Source: Chlamydomonas sphaeroides (Eukaryota; Chlorophyta; Chlorophyceae; Chlamydomonadales; Chlamydomonadaceae). From it: a DNA stretch of 64,000 bases. Of this stretch, positions 47,617 to 58,593 are shown in pieces; positions within the stretch are counted from its first letter, which is position 1, and each line of letters begins with the position of its first letter. A program made the position numbers and the translations under genes. Location: positions 4,107 to 68,106 of the forward strand of contig BDDC01000274.1 in NCBI GenBank assembly GCA_001662425.1. The letters run 5' to 3'. The notes below the pieces were generated by a model. That model searched no databases and had not been told where the DNA came from. It saw nothing but the letters and a program-made list of their open reading frames with translations.

Positions 47617-48284
47617 CAACTAGCAAGAACAGCTACACCGAAATGAATGACAGCGGGTGTACCGCTAGGGCCGGGCGCGGTCACCACCCGGCGCGTGGTG
47701 ATGGGGGGCGCAGGCGCTTCTGTGCCTCGGGTTTTGACGCTGATGGAGTGCGGTGCGTGGGGATGGTGCGAATGGGGCTGGCGGGGATAAGTCGGGGGCG
47801 TTCGGGTATCCGACAGGACCTGGTTGCGGTGGAGGTCTGTGGTATGAAGACTAGCTCACAATGTGTGGGGTACCCGGGTGAGGATGCCCAGGCCGCAGCG
47901 GTAGGGTACAAGGAGTCAAGGACTAAAAGGGGCTAGAAGGGTTTCCAATTACAACCAGAAGGATGCCAGGATAGGAGCAGAGACCACCTTGCAACAACCG
48001 CTCTGGCACCCCAGGTGCTCAGCAACCCGACCGGTTAGCAGGCGTCCTTGAATGGCGGTGTAGAACGGTAACAGGAAGCGTTGCACACTTGTAGGCTGCG
48101 CGGTTAGTGGGGACACGGCGGGAACCTGGCAGTGCCTTGCGATGCGCACTTACCGTGCCGTTTCCATGGCATATGGAGGAAGGCCGCCGTGTAATGGAGG
48201 CTGAAGAATGCGTGACGCACAGCTAGTCGCTGGCGTGGGACCCGCACATCCCAGCCCCGCGCACGGAAGGGAGCGAACCTGTGG

Positions 48285-48294
48285 NNNNNNNNNN
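48285..48294. other. assembly gap (10 N)
   Basis: A ten-N scaffold join lies between the MYND gene and ARL6. Confidence 0.95.
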
Positions 48295-48567
48295 GGTTGT
48301 CATCGGGAAGGAACCGGTGATTGTCAAGTCTGGGGGCCTGCTGCGGCATGCAGGTTGCTGTGTAGCGGCAGGGTAGGCTGGTGTGGATGTGTTTGCTCAA
48401 CATAGAAACGCTGGCTCTGGGCGCGGGGCACCCCCGGTTGCCGTACGGGCTGTACTGCCGCACGCAAGCACCGCCAGGCTGACATGTGTAGAACAGCGCC
48501 TTCGACCCACCCTACTCACAGCTTCGTTAAGCCTCAAGCCGCCGTCAACAACAGAAACGCCACAATC

Positions 48568-51021
48568 ATGGGGTTCATGCGCAACCTTCTCATTAAGTTC
48601 GGCATTGTAAAGGCACGTCGTGTTGAAAAGATACGGCGTGACAGGAGACGGCTGCGGCCCTGAGCATGCGAACGCGACGCTGGTCATGATTGCAACTTGG
48701 GTCAACGACACAGCGCGACGCCCCCCAGCGTACTCCAGCGGCTGCAATATAGCAGCATATCGCTTGTGCGGTATCATGCAGCAAGCGTCCTGCTCACAGA
48801 GTGTGCGGCGAAACCCGCGTGCCGGCCCCGCGGCCCCAACCTGACCGCGCAGACAAAAGTTGGCCTGCTCGTCGTCGGTCTCAGCAACAGCGGCAAGTCC
48901 ACGGTCGTTGCACGGCTGACGAAGGAGCCCGTGGAGGAGGTGGCGCCCACCGTGGGCTTCGCCGTGGAGTCGGTCAAGTTCGATGGCTGGTAAGCGCCAC
49001 GCCCTGCCCCAGCGCCACGCCCTGCACGCGCATGCGAAGAAGCACCCACCGCTACAGCCTGAGGGCGGGAAAGGTCGGGGGGCACTCCCCTCTTACGACC
49101 GACAGAGTCCGCGCTAGGTGCGGCAGACACGCCTCCCCAAGCGCCTAACGAGCACCCCACCCCGCCGTCCTTGCGCCGGCAGGTCGGTAACCATGTTCGA
49201 CATGTCAGGTGCGCAGCGATGGAAGCTGCCGCATGCCGCTACCAGGCCGACTGCTCGGCAGCGCCTGGCCAGCGCGCTTGCGGCGCCTGCCCTCGTCGCC
49301 CCGCTGCCGAATGTCGATCCCGCCGGGCTCGCCCATCCCAGGTCATGTTTCGCCCCTCTCATGCACCCATGCCTGCAGGCAGCGAGAACTACCGCACGCT
49401 GTGGCGGCACTACTACAAGGACACCACGGTGAGCACAGCGGCATGCCGGCAGCACGGGGCTGCTGCACCGCTGCATCGCTGCGCAGGGCCGCAGGGCCTG
49501 CGGTGGGCCCAAGCCGCTATGCCACCGCCCCCCGCCAGCGCTTGCGCGCCTCCCCACGCCGGCCCCACAAGGCCCTCTGTGACTCTCACGGATGGCGCCC
49601 TTTCCTGTCCCTTGCACCTTGCGGGCTGGAGCCAGCGCGCTCAACATACCTGCATCGCACATCGCCACATCCCTGCCTTCCTCTTCCCCTTCCCCTCGTC
49701 TCTTGGGCTCGAGCCCCTCGCTCGGTATTGGCTGACTAGTTCTCTGATCCCTCAAGAACATTCCTCTTGTCACCTTCCCTACCGCCAGGCCATCATGTTT
49801 GTGCTGGACGCCGCCGACTCGGCTTCCTTCGCGGAGGCCAACACGGTGCTGCAGGAGCTGCTCAAGGCGGAGCAGCTCAAGGTGGGGCCCATGGGGGCTG
49901 CAGGGGGCCGGACCAGGGCGAGGGTGCGGTGCTGCAGGGGGCTGCTCAAGCAGCTCAAGCTGCTCGTCAAGCAGCAAGGTGGGGCTGGCGCTGGGGACCG
50001 GGAGGCACGACCGTGCGGGCGTGTGGGGCACGGTTGTGCGGGGCACGCTACCTTGGGGGCTGCTGCGGGCGGAGCTGCTCGAGATGGGGGCCATGGGGCA
50101 TGGGAGGCACTGCAGCGCGCGCTGCGGCACGCTTGGTCCAGTGCTGGCGCAGTGCCGCTGCGGTGTTGCCGCGACTGCTGCGGCTGCTCTGGCGGGCTGC
50201 CGCGGCGTTGAGCCCCCAGGGCTGACATGATGCCGTGATGCCCAGGGCTGCCGTGATGCCGAGAGCCCCTGGCTGGCGAGCCGTGCAGCGCATGCGGGGC
50301 GCCTGCCTGGCTCCATCAGCCACTGGGTCCCGTCCCCGCTATCGCCTCCGTCCTCAGTGCGCCCGGCCAGCCCCTCCCGCTGCCCAACACCCCTCCCCTG
50401 ACCGCTGAAGCGCGGCACACCTGCGTGCTTGCCCACGCGGTGTCTTGACACGGCGCCTGTCGCCCGCAGCGCCGGCCGCTGCTGCCACTCGCCCACAGCA
50501 TGCACCAAGCCGTGTTGCCGGGTCCTGGAACCGCTGCCTTCGGAGCCCTCCGTGCGTGTCGATGACCCATGCCTCCCCTCCTCGCCTCGCTAATTCATAT
50601 CACCACCGCAGCGCCTGCCGCTGCTGCTGCTGGCCAACAAGATGGACCTGGCCGTGGCCGCCACGTCGGCCGAGGTGGCGCTGGCGCTATCGCTGCCGTC
50701 GGCCGCGGGGCGCGCCTTCCACATCCAGGCCTGCTCCGCGCTGCAGGGCGACGGCATCAAGGTGGGGGCAGGCGGGACAGGGGGCAGGCGGGCGAGAGGT
50801 TGGGGGCTGGCAGGGTGTTGAAGGCTGGCGGGTGGTGGCGCGGGGCGTGGAGTTGCATGTCGCATAGCCGCCCGGGGACCGACCGCGACGCGTCACGGCC
50901 GCACGGCCGGGGGACGTGGCTCTGGTGTGAGGTGCTGATGGACTGTGTCCTTGCTGTGCGCTGTGTGCTGTGTGCTGTGGCCCTGCAGGAGGGCATGCAG
51001 TGGCTGCTGGGCCAGGTGTAG
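48568..51021 (+). CDS. ARL6: Arf-like small GTPase ARL6 / BBS3
   Basis: Seven exons (48568-48606, 48853-48989, 49183-49208, 49379-49428, 49789-49881, 50612-50761, 50989-51021) give 175 residues, close to human ARL6 (186). ARL6/BBS3 recruits the BBSome to membranes for export of signalling proteins from cilia. The N-terminus MGFMRNLLIKFGI matches the Arf-type amphipathic helix with Gly2. GTPase motifs: P-loop GLSNSGKST, switch I APTVGF, the family-specific FDMSG then NYRTLWRHYYK in switch II, ANKMD, and CSALQG. The switch-II position that is Gln73 in human ARL6 is Ser here (residue 69). The tiny third exon was fixed by phase on both sides. Presence of this gene suggests the organism builds cilia. 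Confidence 0.93.
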
Positions 51022-52241
51022 GCTGCCCGCCGCGCGAGCCCCCGCGGCTCAGACAACCTACACTCCGCCGCCACCCGTTCCCTCACCACCACCACCCACC
51101 ATGGCCGGCCCCGCCATGGGCCCCCGCCGGCTGCGGCCGCCCACCGCGGCCCGGCCGCCACTGCCTGCCTCGCGCCGGCACACCCCGCAGGGGCCTTGGC
51201 GCCACCTCCATCCCCCGCCCCGCCAGCCATACCCCGCATGACGGACGGCCTGCCCGAGGGCCACCAGGCCGGGGCTGCCACCAGGCCCACGTCGTGCGCG
51301 ACCACGGCACCCGCAACCACCGGTGCGCCGGCCGACGGCTGGGCCTAGCATAGGTTGGCCTACGCCGGGCACGCCCCGCCTTTGCGCTGAGGGACCTGTC
51401 CTGGGCCCAAGGCGCGTCGCTAGCTCCAGCTCTGCCGCGGCCTCGTGCTGACCAGCGCCCCGCTGGCTTGGCCTGATGGCCGCCAGGGGGCCGCCCTTGA
51501 TCATCACCGCATGGTCGCCTTGGTGTGGCGGCGAGGGAGCAGCAGCACCTGCGAGCGTGAGCTGCGGCGCTGCGGGCGCATTGCTGCTGTACTTCGGCGA
51601 TGGCTGGTATGGATGCTCGAACGCGACCGTTTGTCAAGGGGTCGCCACGGTCGCAAGGTGCTGCCATCGCGGTGTCGACAGTGCGCAATGCGTGAGCGCC
51701 GCTGGCCTGGAGTGGTGCTGCAGAGGCATGGCAGGACAGCCTGGCAAGGGCGCCGAGTTTGGGCTGCTCCTTCATGTAGGCATCTGTAAGCGATGAAGGA
51801 AACAGCTGTCGGGGCGACACGGGGAGAGGCGGGGGAGCAGGGGTGCACAGACTGGGTATCGCCACGGTCCGCGATCGGTGGCATTGTTAAGCTTGCGCAC
51901 AAGCAGCATGCAACCTTGGTCATCAAACAGTGACGATCATCAATCCGCTGTTTGGCAATACCACCGCTGACTCCGCGCAGCTGTCCATCGCTTGCCCGTT
52001 GCTCTTCCGCATAGCTAAGCATGACGCTGACCACAGCAACTGCCTGTACCGAAGACAATTAATATGATTGCAATGTTCTGCCTAGCCTTGGCCAAGCCGA
52101 CGCGCAACATGCATTGCTCCATAGCGGCTCCAACGCTTCCTGCGAGCCCCATCTAGCATGACTTCATTCTCAACAGCTTTGTAACGCCTGCGACCAGTCT
52201 GGACGGCACCGGTCCCCGCGCTCGCCGCTGGGCCGAGACGC
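51022..52241. other. intergenic between ARL6 and PIG-A, no gene seen
   Basis: The interval holds the ARL6 3' UTR and the PIG-A upstream region, the latter distinctly AT-richer from about 51860 to 52190. Open frames on either strand are unsupported. Confidence 0.45.
51785..51789 (+). terminator. putative TGTAA poly(A) signal for ARL6
   Basis: This is the first TGTAA noticed after the ARL6 stop codon, 764 bases downstream. Confidence 0.3.
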
Positions 52242-55200
52242 ATGCCACGGGGGGATGGCGGGAAGCAGCACGCCCCCCAGCCCCCAGACCATGAGCGCCT
52301 CCCAGGCGGGGGGCTGCGTCATCGCATCATCATGGTCAGCGGTACGTCGGGTGCGGGCTCCGGGTGCGACCCCTCACCCGCAGTCCGCCCCGCCATGGCC
52401 CCAGTCCCCACGCCGCTGCCAACCGCACCTCACAGACTTCTTCTACCCCAACTTCGGCGGCGTGGAGAACCACATCTACCAGCTGTCGCAGTGCCTCATC
52501 AGCCAGGGCCACAAGGCGAGCCCGCCGCCGCGCGGCACCACTCAGGCCGCGCCCGGCACCCGTGCACCGCCCAGACCTTGGCCCCGCCTTATCCTGCTCC
52601 CTACGCCTCGCCTGCCCTCCGGTCCCACGTACCATCCTCTCATGTGGACGCCACGCAGGTGGTGGTCGTGACGCACGCCTACGGCGATGTCCGTGGCGTG
52701 CGCTATCTCACCAACGGCCTCAAGGTGGGGCGGCAGCGCAGACCACAGACGCAGCGCACCACCCCAGGGCAGGTCCCTGTCTGGCGGTAGCTCCCAACCC
52801 CAGCCCACCTCACCCCTGCCCATGCCCATGCCCATGCCGCCCCTCCTGCCCCTCTGCCGCCGCCCGGCCTGCCCACATTGCCCCTCCTACCCTCCCGGCC
52901 CAGGCCTACTACCTGCCGCGGCTGCCCTTCTACCAGCAGTCCTCCTTCCCCACCATCTTTGGCTGGCTGGGCCTGCTGCGGTCCATCGTGGTGCGCGAGG
53001 GCGCCACCCTGGTGCACGGCCACCAGGTGGGGGGGATGGCGGGGTGAGGGGAGGGGAAAAGGGTGGTGGAGGGCAACCCTGGCCGGGAGGATGGTGGGGG
53101 CATGGGGAAGGGTGCGGAAGGATGGGTGGGGATGGGGGAGGATGCGGGCTTTACAGGGGGCAGGGGTGGTGGGTTTAAGGGCTGGGAGGAGAGGGCGGCC
53201 AGGAGGGCGGAAGACTAAGCAAGAGAGAGCGCAGAGGGGCAAGGCAGGCGGCCGCTGGTTCACTGGTGTAGACACGTGTGCCCTTATGTTCGAGCTGTCA
53301 ACCTTCCCCCCGTAACCGTCTTCCTCCCCACCCTGTTGCAACGGGTTCGTTACTCTAATTCCTCCCTCCCTCCCATCCTTCTCCAGGCCTTCTCCACCAT
53401 GGCCCTGGAGGCGGCAATCCATGCGCGCAGCCTGGGGCTCAAGGTGGGGCGTGGGGGCAGGGGCAGGGGGTCGGGTGCTGGCGAGGAAGCCGGGCTCATG
53501 AATTGGTCGGGAGAGGGGCACGGCGGGGCCAAGGGGAGCCGGCGTGGGATTGGAGCAGGGGCCGGGCAGGCTGCCGGCGGCCGACCCACATCGACCCACA
53601 TTGACCCACATCGACCCACATCGACCCACATCGACCCACATGCCGCGACCGCATCCCTTGCCCCACGCTGCACCCCGCCCCGCCCTCGGCCCCGGCCCAG
53701 GTGGTGTTCACGGACCACTCGCTGTTTGGGTTCGCCGACCCGGCCTCCATCGTGCTCAACAAGGCAAGCGGCAGGGCATGGGGCGGGCCCAGCGGGGTGG
53801 GGCGGGCGGCCGCAACACCTCTGCAGCAACGCGGCGGCGCCGCTCCGGGCTGGGTCGGGCCCTTGGCCCTGGTCCGACCAAGCGCCCTACACCGCAACGC
53901 ACGCGCCCCAGTGGTGTTGACTGACTCGCAAGCCGCGCTCGCCGACATCACCTCGACGCCCCCCGGCCCCTTACCCAGATCCTCAAGGCCGTACTGGCCG
54001 ACGTGCACTCGGTCATCTGCGTGTCCCACACCAGCAAGGAGAACACCGTTCTGCGCGCCTGCCTGCCGCCGCACTCCGTGGCGGTCATCCCCAACGGTGC
54101 GGAGCCAAGCCGGCACTGCGCACATACGTTTGCGGCAGCGGCAGCAAGGGGTCCTGCAGCTGGAATGGAACACAAGCCACGTCAGCCTCTCGTGCTGGCC
54201 GCAAACCCGCGCCCGCCACACTGCCCTCCCCGCGCTGCCCCCCGACCGCAGCCGTGGACGCCTCCCAGTTCACGCCCGACCCCGGCGCCAGGTGGCCGGT
54301 CGACCCGCGGGTCGAGGAGGTGGTGGTGGTGGTCATGTGCCGCCTGGTGTACCGCAAGGTGGGGCCGGGCTCGGGTCAAGGGCGGGCGGGTGTGGACCAG
54401 CTCGTGTGTGGGAGGAGCGCGCCTGGTCCCCGCCCCGCCCCACCTTCCGCCCTGTCCCGCCCCCCCCCCTTCCTCCCTCCTCCCTGCTCCCCAGGGCGTG
54501 GACCTGCTGGCGCTGGCGCTGCCCAAGCTGCTGCAGCGCCACCCCAACGTGCGGCTGCTGGTGGGCGGAGACGGACCCAAGCGAGGCCTGCTGGAGAAGG
54601 TGGGCCTGGGAGGTGGGGGAAAACATGGGCAAGAGGATGTGTTGACTTGTGAACAGCGGACCGCAGAGCGTAATGGCACGAACGCCGCCGAGGGCGAGCG
54701 TCTCAGCAACATGGTGGTGGGGGTCAGCGGGGGAGCGGGGGGAGAGGAGGCAATGGGAGAGGGGCTGGGGGCGGCAGGGGCTGAGGGACTGAGGGGCACC
54801 GGGCAGGGCCCGCAGCCGCAGGCGCCCCCTGCCTTCCCTGCGCCCCTGCCCGCCCCCCACCACACCACCACCACCACCGCCCCTCCTGCCTGCGCCCTCC
54901 CCTCTGTCCGCCAGGTGCTGCTGGGCGATGAGGAGCTGCGCCAGCGGGTGGAGATTGCGGGGGCGGTGCCGCACGAGAAGGCGCGCGACTTCATGGTGGG
55001 AGGGGGCTGGGGAGGAGGGGAGGGGACAGGGGCACCGGTGCGTGGCTGGCTTGCTAGGCGGTAGTTCCAGCCCTTACCTGACGGGCCTGTGCTGCCACGA
55101 CGTCCACCTGCCCCCACGTGCTGACCCCCGTTTCCCAACCTGCCCCTCCCCTTCCCTTCCTCCCCAAGGTGCGCGGCCACATCTTCGTCAACGCCTCGCT

Positions 55201-57107
55201 CACCGAGGCCTTCTGCATGGCGCTGGTGGAGGCGGCGGCGGCGGGGCTAGTGGTGGTGTCCACTGCGGTGGGCGGCGTGCCCGAGGTGAGGGCCAGATGG
55301 GGCGCACGCGAAGGTGTGTTCGTAATAATCAACATATACCCGACACACGACGCCCATGTGTAGGGGGGAAAAGGGTGCCAGACAGCGAGAGGGCACGGGG
55401 CCAATGGTCCTGCCCACCCCCTCCCCTCTTCGTTATCCCCTCTTCCCCTCTCCCTCCTGTACCCTCTCCCACCTCCTCCCCCAATTGTTGCCGCCCGACA
55501 TGCTGGCCCGAAGGGAGAACCAAGGCCAAGCAAGGCGCCCTCGCACGTGTCGCTTGCCTCAACAACCCTCGCCCCGCCCCCCTGGCCCCGCCTCCTGCCC
55601 CGCCCCCAAGGTTCTGCCGCCCGACATGCTGCTGCTGTGCGACCCCTCGCCCGAGGGGCTGCTGGTGCGTTAGGACGTGTGCTCAGAAATAGCTAACATG
55701 TAGTTGACACGACCCGCGCGACACGCCCGGGGTGGATGACGCGTCGGACGTGTGTGGGGCGGGGGGCAGTGGGAAAGGGGAGAGGTGGCAGGGACAAGGG
55801 TCAGGCAAGGGACGGGGAGAGAGGCACGCGCTTGCTGCTGCGGCAACCGGTAGGCCGGAATGGCATTGGAGTTGGGCAGGGACAAGGGTCAGGCAAGGGA
55901 CGGGGAGAGAGGCACGCGCTTGCTGCTGCGGCAACCGGTAGGCCGGAATGGCATTGGAGTTGGGCAGCGGGGGGAGGGGCCCTACACAGGCCGCACGGCC
56001 CGGCCCATGCCATCGCCACACGCTCTCCTCCCTCCGCCTCCTGCCGGTGGCACACGACACCAGTGCTCCTGGCAGCCCCCGCCTGGCCGCCCCCAAACCC
56101 CCCAAACCCACCCGGCCCCAACCCCACCCGCAGCACGCCATGGAGGCGGCGCTGCCCCTGGTGGCCCGCCAGCAGCCGCAGCGCCAGCACGAGCGCGTGG
56201 CCGCCATGTACGACTGGAACGACGTGGCGCGCCGTACGGCGGCAGTGTACGACAGCGCCGCCGGCAGCGGCCGCGACGACAGCCTGCCGGCGCGGCTGCA
56301 GCGGTGAGCGCGCGCGCGTCGGGCGCCCGGGGGGGCGGCTCCCGCTGCCTGGTACCGCCGGTCACAGTGCTGTCCCCAAAGTGCCGTCGATTCGCCCGTC
56401 TCGTGCCCATCTTGCGTCGTGCACCTCGCGCACCTCATGGGCGGTGCCGCCCCGGCCTACCCGTCCACATGCCGGCTCTCATGTGCCTCTCCCCCCTGCG
56501 CGGCAGCTACGCCGCCGCGGGGCGGTGGGTGGGGGCGCTCTTCTGCTGCATCGCGCTGCTGAGCTGCCTGGCGGTGGCGCTGCGGGACTGGTGGCGGCCT
56601 CGGGCCGACATGGACGCGGCGCCCGACTGGCCGCAGCAGCAGCGGCAGCAGGCGGGGAGAGGCGTGGAGGCGGGCGGCGGGCAGGGCGCGAAGGAGGGGG
56701 AGCGGGAGCGGCAGCGGACGCACCAAGCGCGGCAGGGGCAGGCGCGGGGCGGCGGTCGGCAAGGGGAGGAGCAGGAGGAGGGGCGGTGTGCGGCCTTCGG
56801 GCGCAGCCGCAGCTCCGGCGCGGCAGCGGAAGCTGGAGGCGTTGGGGAGGCGGGGCAGGCGGCAGGCAGCAACGGGGAGGGTGGGAGCCGGGAGGCCGGG
56901 TGTGGTGGCGCCCCGGGGTGCGGGCCGTCAGGGCGGACCGACGGCGCTGACGGCGCTGACGGCGCTGACGGCGCCGATGGGGTGTCGATCGCGGTCCGCG
57001 CGGGGGCGCCGGTCGGCGGGGCGGCAGTGCCCGGCCCTCAGCCAAGCAGGCGGGGCAGTGGGACCGCCGCGCGGCGGAGAGGGAAACGACGCGGCGCGCA
57101 TGGCTGA
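52242..57107 (+). CDS. PIGA: PIG-A, catalytic subunit of GPI GlcNAc transferase (GT4)
   Basis: Fourteen exons (52242-52341, 52436-52515, 52659-52724, 52904-53026, 53387-53443, 53701-53763, 53979-54096, 54252-54358, 54495-54599, 54915-54995, 55169-55285, 55611-55664, 56134-56303, 56507-57107) encode 613 residues. The enzyme starts GPI-anchor synthesis at the ER by adding GlcNAc from UDP-GlcNAc to phosphatidylinositol. Family blocks are all present: [76 protein letters not shown] and the GT4 EX7E site in [14 protein letters not shown]. One C-terminal membrane helix ([16 protein letters not shown]) anchors it. Introns 2 and 6 start with GC (AAG|GCGAGC, AAG|GCAAGC). After the helix an unusual ~160-residue Gly/Arg/Gln-rich tail with GAD repeats follows; human PIGA is 484 residues. 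Confidence 0.95.
53582..53641 (+). repeat. decamer minisatellite (CGACCCACAT) in PIG-A intron 5
   Basis: Six near-perfect copies of CGACCCACAT in the intron before the sixth exon. Confidence 0.95.
55313..55356 (+). repeat. 44-base dispersed intronic element, copy 2
   Basis: 42 of 44 bases match 1651-1694. It lies 27 bases after the exon-11 donor of PIG-A, in the sense orientation of its host gene. Confidence 0.85.
55489..55505 (+). repeat. copy of the 5' edge of PIG-A exon 12
   Basis: These 17 bases (TGCCGCCCGACATGCTG) are identical to 55615-55631, just inside exon 12, and lie 126 bases upstream in the intron. The frame between the copies is open, but the copy lacks an AG acceptor. Confidence 0.8.
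55788..55967 (+). repeat. 88-base tandem duplication in PIG-A intron 12
   Basis: Two essentially identical 88-base units stand head to tail (for example TCAGGCAAGG at 55801 and again at 55889). Near identity suggests a recent duplication or an assembly artefact. Confidence 0.9.
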
Positions 57108-57944
57108 GGGCGTTGGAGGTTCTGCGGGGCGGGGAACCAGCTGCGGCGCTGCGCCGCTGCTGCCATCTCGCATGCCTGCCTCGCATGCCTCCCCGACACC
57201 TGCTCGACAGGGGCCGACCCGACCACTCAGGGGCCGACCACTCACGACGTCCACCCGGTCCATACATGAGCGCCGTGCAGCTTAGCGTATGTACAAAGCA
57301 TGAGCTCATTCTAGCTTGTCATAAGATTGCTCGGTTGGTGACTCTTGTCGCGCTAACCGAGGCCAGGCGCAACACGCACAAGCAGCAGCATCCCGCCGCT
57401 GACGTAGACACGCAGCGCGCGGCCTGCCTGCCGGCCTGCCTGGCCAGGGCAGGTCCTGCGCCCGGTGCACGACATGGGCGCCCACCTAGCGTGCAGCAAC
57501 ACACGCCGGTAGCGGCGTGCTCGACCCCTGGTTCGACCGAGTCCACGCACACACGCAGCAGCGACCCCCGCCAACACCCAGCCGCCCCACGCGCGCACCC
57601 CCTCGCGCCCTATCCCTCTTGCTCCACACGCACCGGCCCTCGCCTGCACCTTCGCAAGCCGCCCACACGCCTGCCAAGCCCCATGCCCCTCACTGCCAAG
57701 CCCCATGCCCCTGAAGTGCCCCGGCCCCCGCAGCGCCCACATCCACACCCGCCTGACCACACGGCACGCCCCCGGCGGCCCGAGCCGGCGCGGCCCCGCA
57801 ACAGACACGAGTTACTCGAGCCCCCTCCGACCTGTCCCATTGACACCGTGGCGCAGCCCAGCAGACGCGGCCGAGGTGCGGCACTGTGGCCCCATCACAC
57901 CCTGTCCCTATCCTAACACATCAAAGCCTCCTTCAACCAGCGCC
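57108..57944. other. convergent 3' region of PIG-A and the unknown gene
   Basis: No gene was seen. The region is C-rich on the plus strand from 57540 to 57850, with short imperfect CCCCATGCCCCT-type repeats near 57680-57715. Confidence 0.45.
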
Positions 57945-58531
57945 TCAGTAGATGCGGCCGCCCGTGTGCCGCAGGCTGAGGCCGTCGGTGCGGCCGCTGG
58001 TGGTGTCGTTGAGGAAGACGGTGGGCAGCAGCTCGGGGCCTGGAGGGGCGGCACACGGCGAGGCGGGAGGGCGTTGGTGGGTGCTGCGTGGCCGGCAAGC
58101 GCCGTCGCCATGCCGTGGCGGCTGGTGCACTGTGTACGGCAGCCAGTACGGCACAGCGCAGGGCGGCGGGGACGGCCGCGTCGTACCCTTGATGGAGGTG
58201 GGCGTGCGGCCCTGCTGCAGGCACTTGTCCAGGTAGGGCAGGTCGCGGATGAAGGCGTCGCCCGCGGGGACCTGGCGGGGGGCAGGGGCGGAGGGGATAG
58301 GCAGGGTACGTGTCGGGGCCTGCACGCAGTACGGCAAGCGGAGGGCACAGCAGCAAGAGCAACACCAAGAGTTGAGGGCGCCGGTGCGGTGGCCGGCTCC
58401 TGATGAGGGTCGTTACGGTGGTGAGCCGGTGCGTGGAACATGACGCAGCGACGAGCTGAACTCGGCGCACAACCGACCCCACATGCCCAAAGCGCCCAGC
58501 TGCCGGGGGGCCCCAGCATACCCCAGACCCG

Positions 58532-58593
<62 letters not shown>

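Larger units (their letters stand above)
46470..48567. other. long interval without a supported gene
   Basis: These 2.1 kb include the MYND-gene 3' UTR, a ten-base assembly gap and the ARL6 upstream region. The plus strand is G-rich near 47050-47450. Small open frames on both strands lack exon structure or family signal. Confidence 0.45.
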
